A stretch of DNA of 64,000 nucleotides, taken from contig NZ_CP019511.1 in NCBI RefSeq assembly GCF_002002925.1, positions 620,001 through 684,000 of the forward strand, read 5' to 3'. Below the pieces are notes generated by a model. That model had not been told where the DNA came from. It ran no database searches and saw nothing but the letters and a program-made list of their open reading frames with translations. The DNA is from Sphingomonas sp. LM7 (lineage in GTDB: Bacteria > Pseudomonadota > Alphaproteobacteria > Sphingomonadales > Sphingomonadaceae). Made by a program: the position numbers and the translations under genes. This document shows positions 23,608 through 31,588 of the stretch, piece by piece (within the stretch, counting starts at the first letter, position 1; every line of letters starts with the position of its first letter).

Positions 23608-26457
23608 TTGAACAAGGTTTGGGGGATGGCGGGGCTCGCCGCCATGCTGCTGTCGGGCACGGCGCTGGCGTCCGAAGTCGAGCGCGTGCCGCACGGCGTG
23701 ATCGTTACGCCGGACCAGGGCGCTGCCAAGCGCGTGCGCGTGCTCGCTTATGGCGACGCCGCCTTCCGGGTGACCGCGGTGCCGGCGAGCGACCTCAATC
23801 TGCCCAGGAGCCTGATGGTGACTGCGGACGCGGCGGGCGATCCGGTGATTGCCGAGACCAGGGGGCTGGTGACGCTCAAGCTGGCCAAGGCGACGGCCGA
23901 GATCCGCCTGTCCGACGGGCGCGTGCAGTTTCGCGATGCCGCGGGCAAGCTGGTGCTCGACGAGGCGCGGCGGCGCTTCACCGCGACCAGCGCAGACGGC
24001 AAACCGTTCCTCGCCACCGAACAGCAGTTCAACCGTGGCACCGACGAGGGCCTGTACGGCCTCGGCCAGCACCAGAACCGACAGATGAACTACAATGGCG
24101 AGGACGTCGAACTCGCCCAGCACAATATGGACATCGCGATCCCGTTCCTCGTGTCGACGCGCAATTACGGGCTGCTGTGGGACAACAACTCGATCACGCG
24201 CTTCGGCAATCCGGCGCCCTATGCCCATGTCGGGCAGGGGCTGAAGGTAAGCAGTGGCGGCAAGCCGGGCTGGAAGGCGGAGTATTTCCTCGGCGAGAAG
24301 CTGGCGGTCACGCGGCAGGAGCCGTTCATCGACTATCAGTTCATCAAGGATCAGGCGAACTGGCCCGAGGCGGCCAAGGCGCAGACCGTCGCCTCGCCGC
24401 AGAGCGGGCAGAACACCGCGGGCGTGGTCGTCGGCAAGCAGAGCGTGGTGTGGAGCGGCAGCGTCACGCCGGACAAGACCGGCACGCATAAATTCCGGCT
24501 CTATTCGTCGAGCTATGTGAAGGTGTTCGCCGACGGCACGGAAGTGCTGTCGCGCTGGCGGCAGAACTGGAATCCTTGGTTCCACAATTTCGAGCTGCCG
24601 ATGACCGCGGGCAAGCAAGTCGAACTGCGCATCGAATGGGAGCCCAATGCGGGCTATCTTGCCTTGTACCATTCGGATCCGCTGGCGCAGCCCGATCGCC
24701 ATTCGGTGTGGCTGTCGTCGGATGTCGGACGGGCGATCGACTATTATTATGTCGGCGGGCGCAACATGGACGAGGTCATCGCCGGCTATCGCGGGCTGAC
24801 CGGCAAGGCCGAGATGATGCCAAACTGGGCCTATGGCTTCTGGCAGAGCCGCCAGCGCTACGAGACGCAGGAACAATTGCTCTCGGTGGTGCGCGAGTAT
24901 CGCAAGCGCGACATCCCGATCGACAACATCGTCCAGGACTGGTTCTACTGGCCCGAGGACCAATGGGGCTGCCATTGCTTCGACGCCAAGCGCTTCCCCG
25001 ATCCGGTGGGCATGGTCAACGAGGCGCATGCGCTGAACACGCGCGTGATGATCTCGGTCTGGCCCAAATTCTATCCGAACACCGCGAACGCCAAGGAGCT
25101 GATGGCGAAGGGCCATCTCTATCTCGGCAACCTCAAGGCCAGGGAGAAGGATTGGGTCGGCAAGGGGTATGAGAATACCGATTACGATCCGTATGCGCCC
25201 GAGGCGCGGGCGATCTATTTCCGCCAGATGAAGGAAGCGCTGGTCGACAAGGGCTTCGATGCCTGGTGGATGGACGCGACCGAGCCCGATATCCATTCGA
25301 ACCTGTCGATCGAGCAGCGCATCGACCGGATGGGGCCGACCGCGCAGGGGCCGGCGGCATTGTTCTTCAACAGCTTCCCGCTGGTCCATGCCGAGGGGGT
25401 GGCGGACGGACTACGTACCGCGCTGCCCGACAAAAGGCCGTTCATCCTGACGCGCTCGGGGTTCGGCGGGGTCCAGCGGACCAGCTCGGCGTTGTGGTCG
25501 GGCGACATCACCGCACGTTGGGACGATCTGCGGGACCAGATTTCGGCCGGCGTCAATCTGTCGATGTCGGGGGTGCCCAACTGGACGCATGACATCGGCG
25601 GCTTCGCGCTCGAGGACCGCTATACCAACCAGGAGCCCGCGCATGTCGCGGAGTGGCGCGAGCTCAATCTGCGCTGGTTCCAGTTCGGCGCCTTCTCGCC
25701 GCTGTTCCGCAGCCATGGCGAAACCCCCAAGCGCGAGATCTTCGAGATCGCTGCGGGCGACAAGGCGATGTACGAGTCGATGGTCGCCTACGACAAGCTT
25801 CGCTACCGGCTGATGCCGTATATCTACACGATCGCCGCCGACACCTGGCACAAGGACGGGACGATGATGCGCGGGCTGGTGATGGACTTCCCGCGCGACC
25901 GCAAGACCTGGAACATCGATGACGCGTACCTGTTCGGGCCGGCCTTCCTAGTCGCGCCGGTGACCGGGTTCGGCGCGCGGACACGCGACGTCTATCTGCC
26001 TGACGGCGCCGGGTGGTACGACTTCGCCACGGGCGTGCTCTACAAGGGCGGGCAGACGGTCAAGGCGGCGGCGCCGCGCGAGGCGATGCCGCTGTTCGTG
26101 CGCGCCGGCTCGATCGTGCCGACCGGCGCGGCGATCAGCCATGTCGGCGAACAGCCCGACGGGCCGATCGTGCTGCATGTCTTCACCGGGGCAAGCGGCA
26201 GTTTCTCGCTCTACGAGGACGACGGAGTCAGTCCGAAATACCAGCAGGGCAAGTTCGCGCGGGTGCCGGTCAAATGGGACGAAGGCAGCGGCGCGCTGAC
26301 GATCGGGGCGCGCGAGGGCGGCTATGACGGGATGGCGAAAAAGCGGGCGGTGTCGGTGCGCTTTTACACGCCGGGCCGCGCTGTGGTGCCCGACTTTGCC
26401 GAATCCGCGCAGAGCTTCGTCTATGACGGGTCGGCGATCACGGTGCGCCGGCCCTGA
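23608..26457 (+). CDS. GH31 alpha-xylosidase/alpha-glucosidase with PA14 insert
   Basis: 949 residues if started at the TTG at 23608, which has GGGAG seven bases upstream and opens into a signal peptide (KVWGMAGLAAMLLSGTALAS). An ATG at 23572 is in frame but has no ribosome binding site. Order: signal peptide, GH31 N-terminal beta-sandwich, a PA14 domain inserted about residues 250-370 (TGTHKFRLYSSSYVKVFADG), the (beta/alpha)8 catalytic barrel, then C-terminal beta domains. The nucleophile is Asp556 in WWMDATEPD and the likely acid/base is Asp633 in WSGDITARWD. PA14-carrying GH31 enzymes such as Cellvibrio Xyl31A act on xylosylated oligosaccharides; the substrate here is inferred. No transporter or receptor lies next to it. 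Confidence 0.92.
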   Translation: MNKVWGMAGLAAMLLSGTALASEVERVPHGVIVTPDQGAAKRVRVLAYGDAAFRVTAVPASDLNLPRSLMVTADAAGDPVIAETRGLVTLKLAKATAEIRLSDGRVQFRDAAGKLVLDEARRRFTATSADGKPFLATEQQFNRGTDEGLYGLGQHQNRQMNYNGEDVELAQHNMDIAIPFLVSTRNYGLLWDNNSITRFGNPAPYAHVGQGLKVSSGGKPGWKAEYFLGEKLAVTRQEPFIDYQFIKDQANWPEAAKAQTVASPQSGQNTAGVVVGKQSVVWSGSVTPDKTGTHKFRLYSSSYVKVFADGTEVLSRWRQNWNPWFHNFELPMTAGKQVELRIEWEPNAGYLALYHSDPLAQPDRHSVWLSSDVGRAIDYYYVGGRNMDEVIAGYRGLTGKAEMMPNWAYGFWQSRQRYETQEQLLSVVREYRKRDIPIDNIVQDWFYWPEDQWGCHCFDAKRFPDPVGMVNEAHALNTRVMISVWPKFYPNTANAKELMAKGHLYLGNLKAREKDWVGKGYENTDYDPYAPEARAIYFRQMKEALVDKGFDAWWMDATEPDIHSNLSIEQRIDRMGPTAQGPAALFFNSFPLVHAEGVADGLRTALPDKRPFILTRSGFGGVQRTSSALWSGDITARWDDLRDQISAGVNLSMSGVPNWTHDIGGFALEDRYTNQEPAHVAEWRELNLRWFQFGAFSPLFRSHGETPKREIFEIAAGDKAMYESMVAYDKLRYRLMPYIYTIAADTWHKDGTMMRGLVMDFPRDRKTWNIDDAYLFGPAFLVAPVTGFGARTRDVYLPDGAGWYDFATGVLYKGGQTVKAAAPREAMPLFVRAGSIVPTGAAISHVGEQPDGPIVLHVFTGASGSFSLYEDDGVSPKYQQGKFARVPVKWDEGSGALTIGAREGGYDGMAKKRAVSVRFYTPGRAVVPDFAESAQSFVYDGSAITVRRP

Positions 26458-26544
26458 GGGCTGGTAAAAAGCCGAGTCGCACCCCATATCGTTGTCATCG
26501 CGCCGACCTTCATTCGAGCATGGTGCGGCTGAGAGATGCGTGCG

Positions 26545-26562
26545 CTCCCGCTCTGACGGGAG
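26545..26562 (+). promoter_or_regulatory. hairpin covering the ribosome binding site of the next gene
   Basis: CTCCCG (26545-26550), loop CTCTGA, CGGGAG (26557-26562): a perfect six-base stem whose 3' arm contains the Shine-Dalgarno GGGAG, six bases before the GTG at 26569. Folding would hide the ribosome binding site, allowing temperature- or factor-dependent translation. Confidence 0.45.
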
Positions 26563-26568
26563 ATTCAC

Positions 26569-26778
26569 GTGTCGCGCGCAATCAATATCGATGCCGATCG
26601 GGCCGACGTCGAGGCCATGGCCGCCAAGCACAAGGCGGCGATCAGCGCGATCGAATCGCTGCACCCACGCGGCACCCGCGTCGTGCTGATGAACATTGAC
26701 GGCGCCAACGCGGTTGCCAAGGCATTCGGCAAGCGCGTGATCACCGGCGCGGTGACGCGCATCCGGTTGCGGCCATGA
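26569..26778 (+). CDS. small hypothetical protein
   Basis: 69 residues starting at GTG (SD GGGAG). It is a mixed alpha/beta sequence: MSRAINIDADRADVEAMAAK, then a hydrophobic strand TRVVLMNIDGANAVAKAF and a basic C-terminus. Not recognised. The stop overlaps the next ATG (ATGA), so translation of the DUF1508-like gene is likely coupled. Its ribosome binding site lies in a hairpin. Confidence 0.6.
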   Translation: MSRAINIDADRADVEAMAAKHKAAISAIESLHPRGTRVVLMNIDGANAVAKAFGKRVITGAVTRIRLRP

Positions 26779-27071
26779 ACCTCTTCGCGGGCGCTCTGTC
26801 GGCGGAGGGGCTTGTCGCCTGCGCCGATCAGGACCTGCGACCGGCGGGCGAGGCCCAGGCCTATTTCGAAATCTATCGCGCCGATCGCATCAAGCTCACT
26901 TCGGTCCTGTTCTCGGGCGAGGACTGGCGCTGGCGGTTTTGCTCGGGCGCGGGCCTTACCGTCGCCTCGGGCGACGGGTTCGGCAGCGAGCGCGAATGCG
27001 TGGCGGCAGTGAACGCACTTCGGACCGGCGCCGGAACGGCAAGCGTGCGCGGGAGTTCACTCCAGAGCTGA
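26775..27071 (+). CDS. YegP-like DUF1508 domain protein
   Basis: 98 residues. The central part reads A-YFEIYRAD, then WRWRFCSGAGLTVASGDGF and SERECVAAVNALR. This is the DUF1508/YegP pattern: F-E-I-Y, W-x-W-x2, I/V-x-A-S-G-D-G-[YF]-x-S, and a Cys/Ala helix. E. coli YegP has two such domains; here there is one. The function of the family is not established. Coupled by ATGA to the 69-residue gene upstream; the third small gene starts 36 bases after it. Confidence 0.7.
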   Translation: MNLFAGALSAEGLVACADQDLRPAGEAQAYFEIYRADRIKLTSVLFSGEDWRWRFCSGAGLTVASGDGFGSERECVAAVNALRTGAGTASVRGSSLQS

Positions 27072-27106
27072 TCCCCACAGCCGATTACCGCCTCACCGAA
27101 AGGACT

Positions 27107-27367
27107 GTGTACATTCCCCCATCATCGATTCTTTGCCGTGCCCAGGAAGCGCTCCAGCGTGCCCGGGCCGCCGCCTCGACGCTGAACAGCGTCCGCATCC
27201 AGGCGGAAGCCGCGGCAACCGCCTGGGCCAAGGAAGCCGTCGCCGCCGAGCATCGCGAGCGGCGCAAGCTCCGTGCCGTCGGCCCCGGTGATGCCGGGAT
27301 GGAAATCGTCGTGCGCGAGGAGCGCGGGTTCAGCGAGAACCCCGATCGCGGACTGGCCAACGCCTGA
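27107..27367 (+). CDS. small helical hypothetical protein
   Basis: 86 residues from a GTG with AAAGGA only two to three bases upstream, so the start is uncertain; in-frame sequence continues upstream inside the DUF1508 gene. It is Ala/Arg/Glu-rich and largely helical (about residues 8-55), probably a coiled coil. It is unrecognised and lies in a run with two other small genes. Confidence 0.45.
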   Translation: MYIPPSSILCRAQEALQRARAAASTLNSVRIQAEAAATAWAKEAVAAEHRERRKLRAVGPGDAGMEIVVREERGFSENPDRGLANA

Positions 27368-27387
27368 CCCGTGGGCGTGCGGGCGGA

Positions 27388-28014
27388 TCAGTTCGCCGCC
27401 GCGCCCTTTTCGACGACGAAGCTCGCATTGACGTAGCGCACCGCGGCGGCAGCGACCGACTTGGACCGGCTTTTGGGCGCTTCGGCCGAGAAGGTGCGGG
27501 TGGCGTAGTGGCAAGCGGTGCGATCGGCGAGCGAACTGCCGCTCGAGGTCAGCACGTCGCACTCCTTGGGCGCGCCGGCGCCGTAATAGACCAGCTGGAC
27601 CTTGGCCGGGCGATCATAGCCGCTGGGCAGCTCAGCCACCTGCAGCACTGCCTCGATCGCAGTGCGCGGCTGATGCTCCTTCTCCAGTCCCCAGGGCGTC
27701 GACAGGCGATATTCGCCGGCGACCTTGCGGCCGCTCGCGTCGGTGGCCGGCGCAAAGCGCGCGCGCCGCTTGAGCAAGCTGCAGGTCTGCTCGTCGAGCG
27801 GCTTCGACAGGCTAGATTCGGTGACTTCGCACTGCATCACGCTGCCTTCGTCGGAGACCTTGAGCAGCACCGAGACGACGCCCGCTTCGCCGCGCCGGAT
27901 CGCTTCGATCGGATAATCGTCATAGCTGATCGCCGGCTGCGTCTCGATCAGCCGCGGCGGCTGCGCATCGACGGCGGGCGCGGGCTGCAAGGCTGCGAAC
28001 AACAAGACGATCAT
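27388..28014 (-). CDS. secreted protein with two TonB_C-like repeats
   Basis: 208 residues from the second of two adjacent ATGs, six bases from GAGGAGG. A signal peptide (MIVLLFAALQPAPAVDA) replaces the TM anchor and Pro-rich spacer of true TonB. The first repeat (about 30-110) has the TonB_C signature: DYPIEAIRRGEAGVVSV, then CEVTESS and LLKRRARFAPATD. A second, weaker copy (about 130-200) keeps VQLVYYG, P-x2-C-x-V and a second Cys. Lacking an anchor, it probably does not transduce energy by itself; it may bind TonB boxes or peptidoglycan. It is divergent from the S9 peptidase gene. Confidence 0.78.
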   Translation of the reverse strand: MIVLLFAALQPAPAVDAQPPRLIETQPAISYDDYPIEAIRRGEAGVVSVLLKVSDEGSVMQCEVTESSLSKPLDEQTCSLLKRRARFAPATDASGRKVAGEYRLSTPWGLEKEHQPRTAIEAVLQVAELPSGYDRPAKVQLVYYGAGAPKECDVLTSSGSSLADRTACHYATRTFSAEAPKSRSKSVAAAAVRYVNASFVVEKGAAAN

Positions 28015-28177
28015 CATCGGCCTCCTCTGATTTGAAGTGCGCAGCATGCCGTGCCGCGGGACGATAGGCAATCGCCGACGCATCGACTCGAACGGCACCA
28101 CGGGGGGGCGCTTGCGCTGCGCTTTAGGCTGACTCTAGACTGAGGCGGCTGGAGCGTATTCAGCGAGGGGGAAGACT

Positions 28178-30145
28178 ATGGGGGCGATCCGGCTGGGCTG
28201 CATCGGCGGCGCGGCATTTCTGTTGCTCGGCGCATCGGGGGCGGGTGCGCAAACGGCGCCGGTCGCGCGAACCGTCGTGGCGCCTGTCCCCGCGGCCGTC
28301 TTTGCCGAGAAACCGGGGTTCTCGGTGCCGAAGCTGTCGCCGGACGCGACGCGGGTCGCCGCGGTCGAGCATACCGGCACCAAGACCCGGCTGCTCGTCG
28401 TCCCGCTCGCGGGGAAGGAGACGGAGCCCAGCTATTACGATGTCGGCGTCCTGCCCATCGCGGACGTGCGCTGGGCCGGCCCCAACCGGCTGCTCGTCCG
28501 GTCGGAGCTCGTGCTGGAGGTACTCGGCATGACGATGCCGATCGCGAAACTGACCGTAGTCGATCTTCAGACCAAGGCGCAGCACGACCTCGATCCCAAG
28601 AACAACCTGCTCATTACCGGGGAGGTGCTCCACATCGATCCGAGGGCCGAGTGGCTGCTTCTCGCCGCACCCAAAGCGCTGGGCGACACGCCGGCGGTGC
28701 GGCGCATCGATATAAGCTCGGGCGCCAGCGAAGTCGTCGAGAAGGCGCGGCCCAATGTCTGGAGCTGGTTCGCCGATACGGCCGGTGTGGTCCGCGCAGG
28801 CATAGCCTATGACAATGACCGCTGGACGATGTGGTATCGCGATCGGCCCGGCGCGCCGCTCGCCAAGGTGCGCTCGCCGCGCTTCGAGGGGAGCGAAGGC
28901 TCGGTCGACAGCGTCTATTTCTTTCCGGGCGAGAATGCCGGCGCGATCCTCACCAATGCGCGGACCGGGCGCTTTGCGGCCTATCGCTTCGATTTTCGCA
29001 CCGGGCAGATCGGCGAGGCGATCTACGAGCATCCTGCCGTGGACGTCACTGCGATCCTGCCCGATCCGACCACGCGATCGATCGCGGGCATCTCCTATGA
29101 AGACGAGCGTGCGCGTGTCGCCTGGACCACGCCGGCGATGCAGACCGTGCAGAAGCGCCTCGACAAGGCCTTTCCCGATCTCGACACCGTCGTGGTCGAC
29201 AGCAGCGCTGACGGCAAGCATCTGCTGGTCTGGTCTGGCGGCGCGAGCGACCCGGGCACATTCTACACCTTCGATATCGCCGCGCGGCGGCTCGAAGCGC
29301 TGGGAAAGCCCTATCACAAACTGTCCGAAGCGCGGCTGAGCAAGGTCGCACCGATCCGCTACACCGCGCGCGACGGCCTGGCGATCCCGGGCTACCTGAC
29401 GTTGCCGCAGGGGCGGGCGGACAAGAACCTGCCGCTAATCGTCCTGCCGCATGGAGGGCCCTTCGCGCGCGACGGATGGCGCTATGATCCGTTCGTGCAG
29501 TTCTTCGCCAGCCGCGGCTATGCCGTGCTCCAGCCCAATTTCCGCGGATCGACCGGCTATGGGAAGAGCTTCGTCGAGCAAGGTTATGGCCAATGGGGCC
29601 GCAAGATGCAGGACGATGTCGATGACGGCGTGGACTGGCTGGCCGGGCAGGGCATCATCGATCCGAAACGCGTGTGCATCATGGGCACATCCTATGGTGG
29701 CTATGTCGCCTTGTGGGGCGCGATCCGCAATCCGGAGCGCTATCGCTGCGCCGCCAGCCTGGCCGGGGTGACCGACTTGCCCGGCATGCTGCGCTACGAT
29801 CGGCGGATGTTCAACGCGACGCGCTATTTCAAGCAATGGCAGCAGCGCGTGAGCGGCGAGAAGGACGTCGACCTCAAGGCGCTTTCTCCGCTCGCCCAGG
29901 CTTCACGGCTGCGCGTGCCGGTGTTGATTGCGCATGGCACGCTCGACAGGACCGTGCCCGCCCAGCAGGCGCAGCAGATGATCAAGGCGCTGGCCAAGCG
30001 CAAGGATTTGGGGCCGGAGATTTCCACTGCCTTTTACGAAGGCGAGGGGCATGGGCTGGAAAGCGCCGCCAACCTGACGGATTTCCTCACGCGCCTCGAA
30101 ACCTTCCTCGCCAAGCACAATCCGGCCGATCCGCCGGCGAATTGA
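28178..30145 (+). CDS. exported S9 family prolyl oligopeptidase / acylaminoacyl-peptidase-like
   Basis: 655 residues with a signal peptide (hydrophobic residues 8-24, ending SGAGAQ). The N-terminal beta-propeller covers about residues 40-370. The alpha/beta-hydrolase domain has the nucleophile elbow G-T-S-Y-G-G with Ser505, the acid Asp in AHGTLDRTVP and the catalytic His in GEGHGLE. LPLIVLPHGGPF is the oxyanion loop. Cleaves short peptides, probably in the periplasm. The ATG is preceded by GAGGGGGAAG. It converges on the RND operon with three bases between stops. Confidence 0.92.
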   Translation: MGAIRLGCIGGAAFLLLGASGAGAQTAPVARTVVAPVPAAVFAEKPGFSVPKLSPDATRVAAVEHTGTKTRLLVVPLAGKETEPSYYDVGVLPIADVRWAGPNRLLVRSELVLEVLGMTMPIAKLTVVDLQTKAQHDLDPKNNLLITGEVLHIDPRAEWLLLAAPKALGDTPAVRRIDISSGASEVVEKARPNVWSWFADTAGVVRAGIAYDNDRWTMWYRDRPGAPLAKVRSPRFEGSEGSVDSVYFFPGENAGAILTNARTGRFAAYRFDFRTGQIGEAIYEHPAVDVTAILPDPTTRSIAGISYEDERARVAWTTPAMQTVQKRLDKAFPDLDTVVVDSSADGKHLLVWSGGASDPGTFYTFDIAARRLEALGKPYHKLSEARLSKVAPIRYTARDGLAIPGYLTLPQGRADKNLPLIVLPHGGPFARDGWRYDPFVQFFASRGYAVLQPNFRGSTGYGKSFVEQGYGQWGRKMQDDVDDGVDWLAGQGIIDPKRVCIMGTSYGGYVALWGAIRNPERYRCAASLAGVTDLPGMLRYDRRMFNATRYFKQWQQRVSGEKDVDLKALSPLAQASRLRVPVLIAHGTLDRTVPAQQAQQMIKALAKRKDLGPEISTAFYEGEGHGLESAANLTDFLTRLETFLAKHNPADPPAN

Positions 30146-30148
30146 CGC

Positions 30149-31588
30149 CTATTGGGCGGTGACGGGCTCGCGGCGCACCGGCTCGGGGGCGGTTTCCCAT
30201 CCGCCCCCCAGTGCGTTGAACAGCGCGACCTGTGCCTCGGCCAGTGCCGCATTCGACTGGGCGAGCGTGGCGCGGGCAGTGGCGCGGTCGCGTTCGGCGT
30301 CGATGCGCTGGAGCAGCGTGTCGCGGCCCGCCGAGAAGCGGAGGCCGGCGATGCGCGCGGCGTTGCTTGCGGCCGCCTCGGCGCGGCGCAGCGCGACGTT
30401 GCGCTCGATCTCGCCCGAATAGCGGGCCAGCGCCTGTTCGACTTCGCGCAGGGCAGTCAGCACGGTGCCGTCGAAGCTGGCGAGCGAACCTTCCGCAGTG
30501 GCCTCGGCCTGGCGGAGCCGGCTGCGGGCCTGGCCCATATTGGGGAAGCTCCAGCTGATCAGCGGCCCGAGCGAGAAATTGAACGAGTCGGACTTGGCGA
30601 GATCGCCGATGTCCTGCGCACCGAGCGATACCGAGCCGAGCAGCCGGATCGACGGATAGAGCGCCGCCGTGGCGACGCCAACGCGCGCGGTGTCGGCCGC
30701 GAGGTTGCGCTCGGCCTGGCGGACGTCGGGGCGGCGGGCGAGCAGCGCGGCGCCGTCGCCGACCGGGATCAGCCCGCTGACCTGCGGCGGCACGACGCAC
30801 GCGCCGGCCTCGGCATCGGTCTCGGCCGGCGGGCGGCCGGTGAGCGTGGCGAGGGCGTAGAGCGCGGCGCGGCGTTCGGCTTCGAATTGCGGGACCTGCG
30901 AACGCGCATTCTCGGCGAGGACGAGGGTCTGGTCGACATCGCGCTGGGTGCCGCGGCCAGCCTCGAGCAGGCGGCGGGTGAGGCCGAGCGTCTGGTCCTG
31001 GAGCTGTGCGGTTTCGCGCGCGACGGCGGCCTGGGCCGCGAAGCTGCAGGCCTGGGCGTAGCTGCGCGCCGTCTCGGCGGCGATCGCGATGCGGGCAGCG
31101 TCGAGCGCCGCCTGTGCCGCGGCGACGTCGCCGCGCGCGGCTTCGATCGCGCGCGTCACCTGGCCGAAGATGTCGACCTGATAGCCCGCGTCGAGCCCGA
31201 CCTGGAACGCGTCGAACTCGACGCTGGGCATGCCGGGGATGTTGGAGGCGTTCGAGCCGGCACGCTGGCGGGTATAGCTGGCGCTCAGGTCCGTCGTGGG
31301 CAGGCGCTGGTTGCGCGCTTCGGACAGCTGGGCACGCACGCGGCGGAGATTGGCGGAGGCGACGCGGATATCGGTGTTGTGCGCCAGTGCATCGACCACG
31401 AGGCGATCGAGCACGGGATCGCGGAACAGATGCCACCACTCGCCTTCGACCGCGCCGAGCGAGACCTTGGTCACGCCCGGATCGACGAAGGTGCCCGCGG
31501 CTGTCGGCGGCGTTTCGGGCCGCTCATAGTTCGGGCCGACGGCGCAGGCCGAGAGCAGCCCGGCGGCGAATATAGTCAGGCGCTTCAT
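30149..31588 (-). CDS. NodT-family outer-membrane efflux lipoprotein
   Basis: 479 residues. The lipobox LLSACAVG gives a lipidated TolC-like channel. The mature N-terminus GPNYERPETP is typical of NodT/OprM proteins, and two tandem OEP repeats contain the coiled-coil helices that form the periplasmic tunnel (e.g. AQAALDAARIAIAAETARSY). The start ATG overlaps the permease stop (ATGA). Longer in-frame sequence upstream lies within the permease gene. It is the third and last gene of the adaptor-permease-channel operon. Confidence 0.93.
   Translation of the reverse strand: MKRLTIFAAGLLSACAVGPNYERPETPPTAAGTFVDPGVTKVSLGAVEGEWWHLFRDPVLDRLVVDALAHNTDIRVASANLRRVRAQLSEARNQRLPTTDLSASYTRQRAGSNASNIPGMPSVEFDAFQVGLDAGYQVDIFGQVTRAIEAARGDVAAAQAALDAARIAIAAETARSYAQACSFAAQAAVARETAQLQDQTLGLTRRLLEAGRGTQRDVDQTLVLAENARSQVPQFEAERRAALYALATLTGRPPAETDAEAGACVVPPQVSGLIPVGDGAALLARRPDVRQAERNLAADTARVGVATAALYPSIRLLGSVSLGAQDIGDLAKSDSFNFSLGPLISWSFPNMGQARSRLRQAEATAEGSLASFDGTVLTALREVEQALARYSGEIERNVALRRAEAAASNAARIAGLRFSAGRDTLLQRIDAERDRATARATLAQSNAALAEAQVALFNALGGGWETAPEPVRREPVTAQ

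Noticed and set aside
23431..25389. 652-codon minus-strand frame opposite the GH31 gene
   Set aside because: Sense frame is an intact GH31 with catalytic Asp residues; the antisense product has no recognisable domain.
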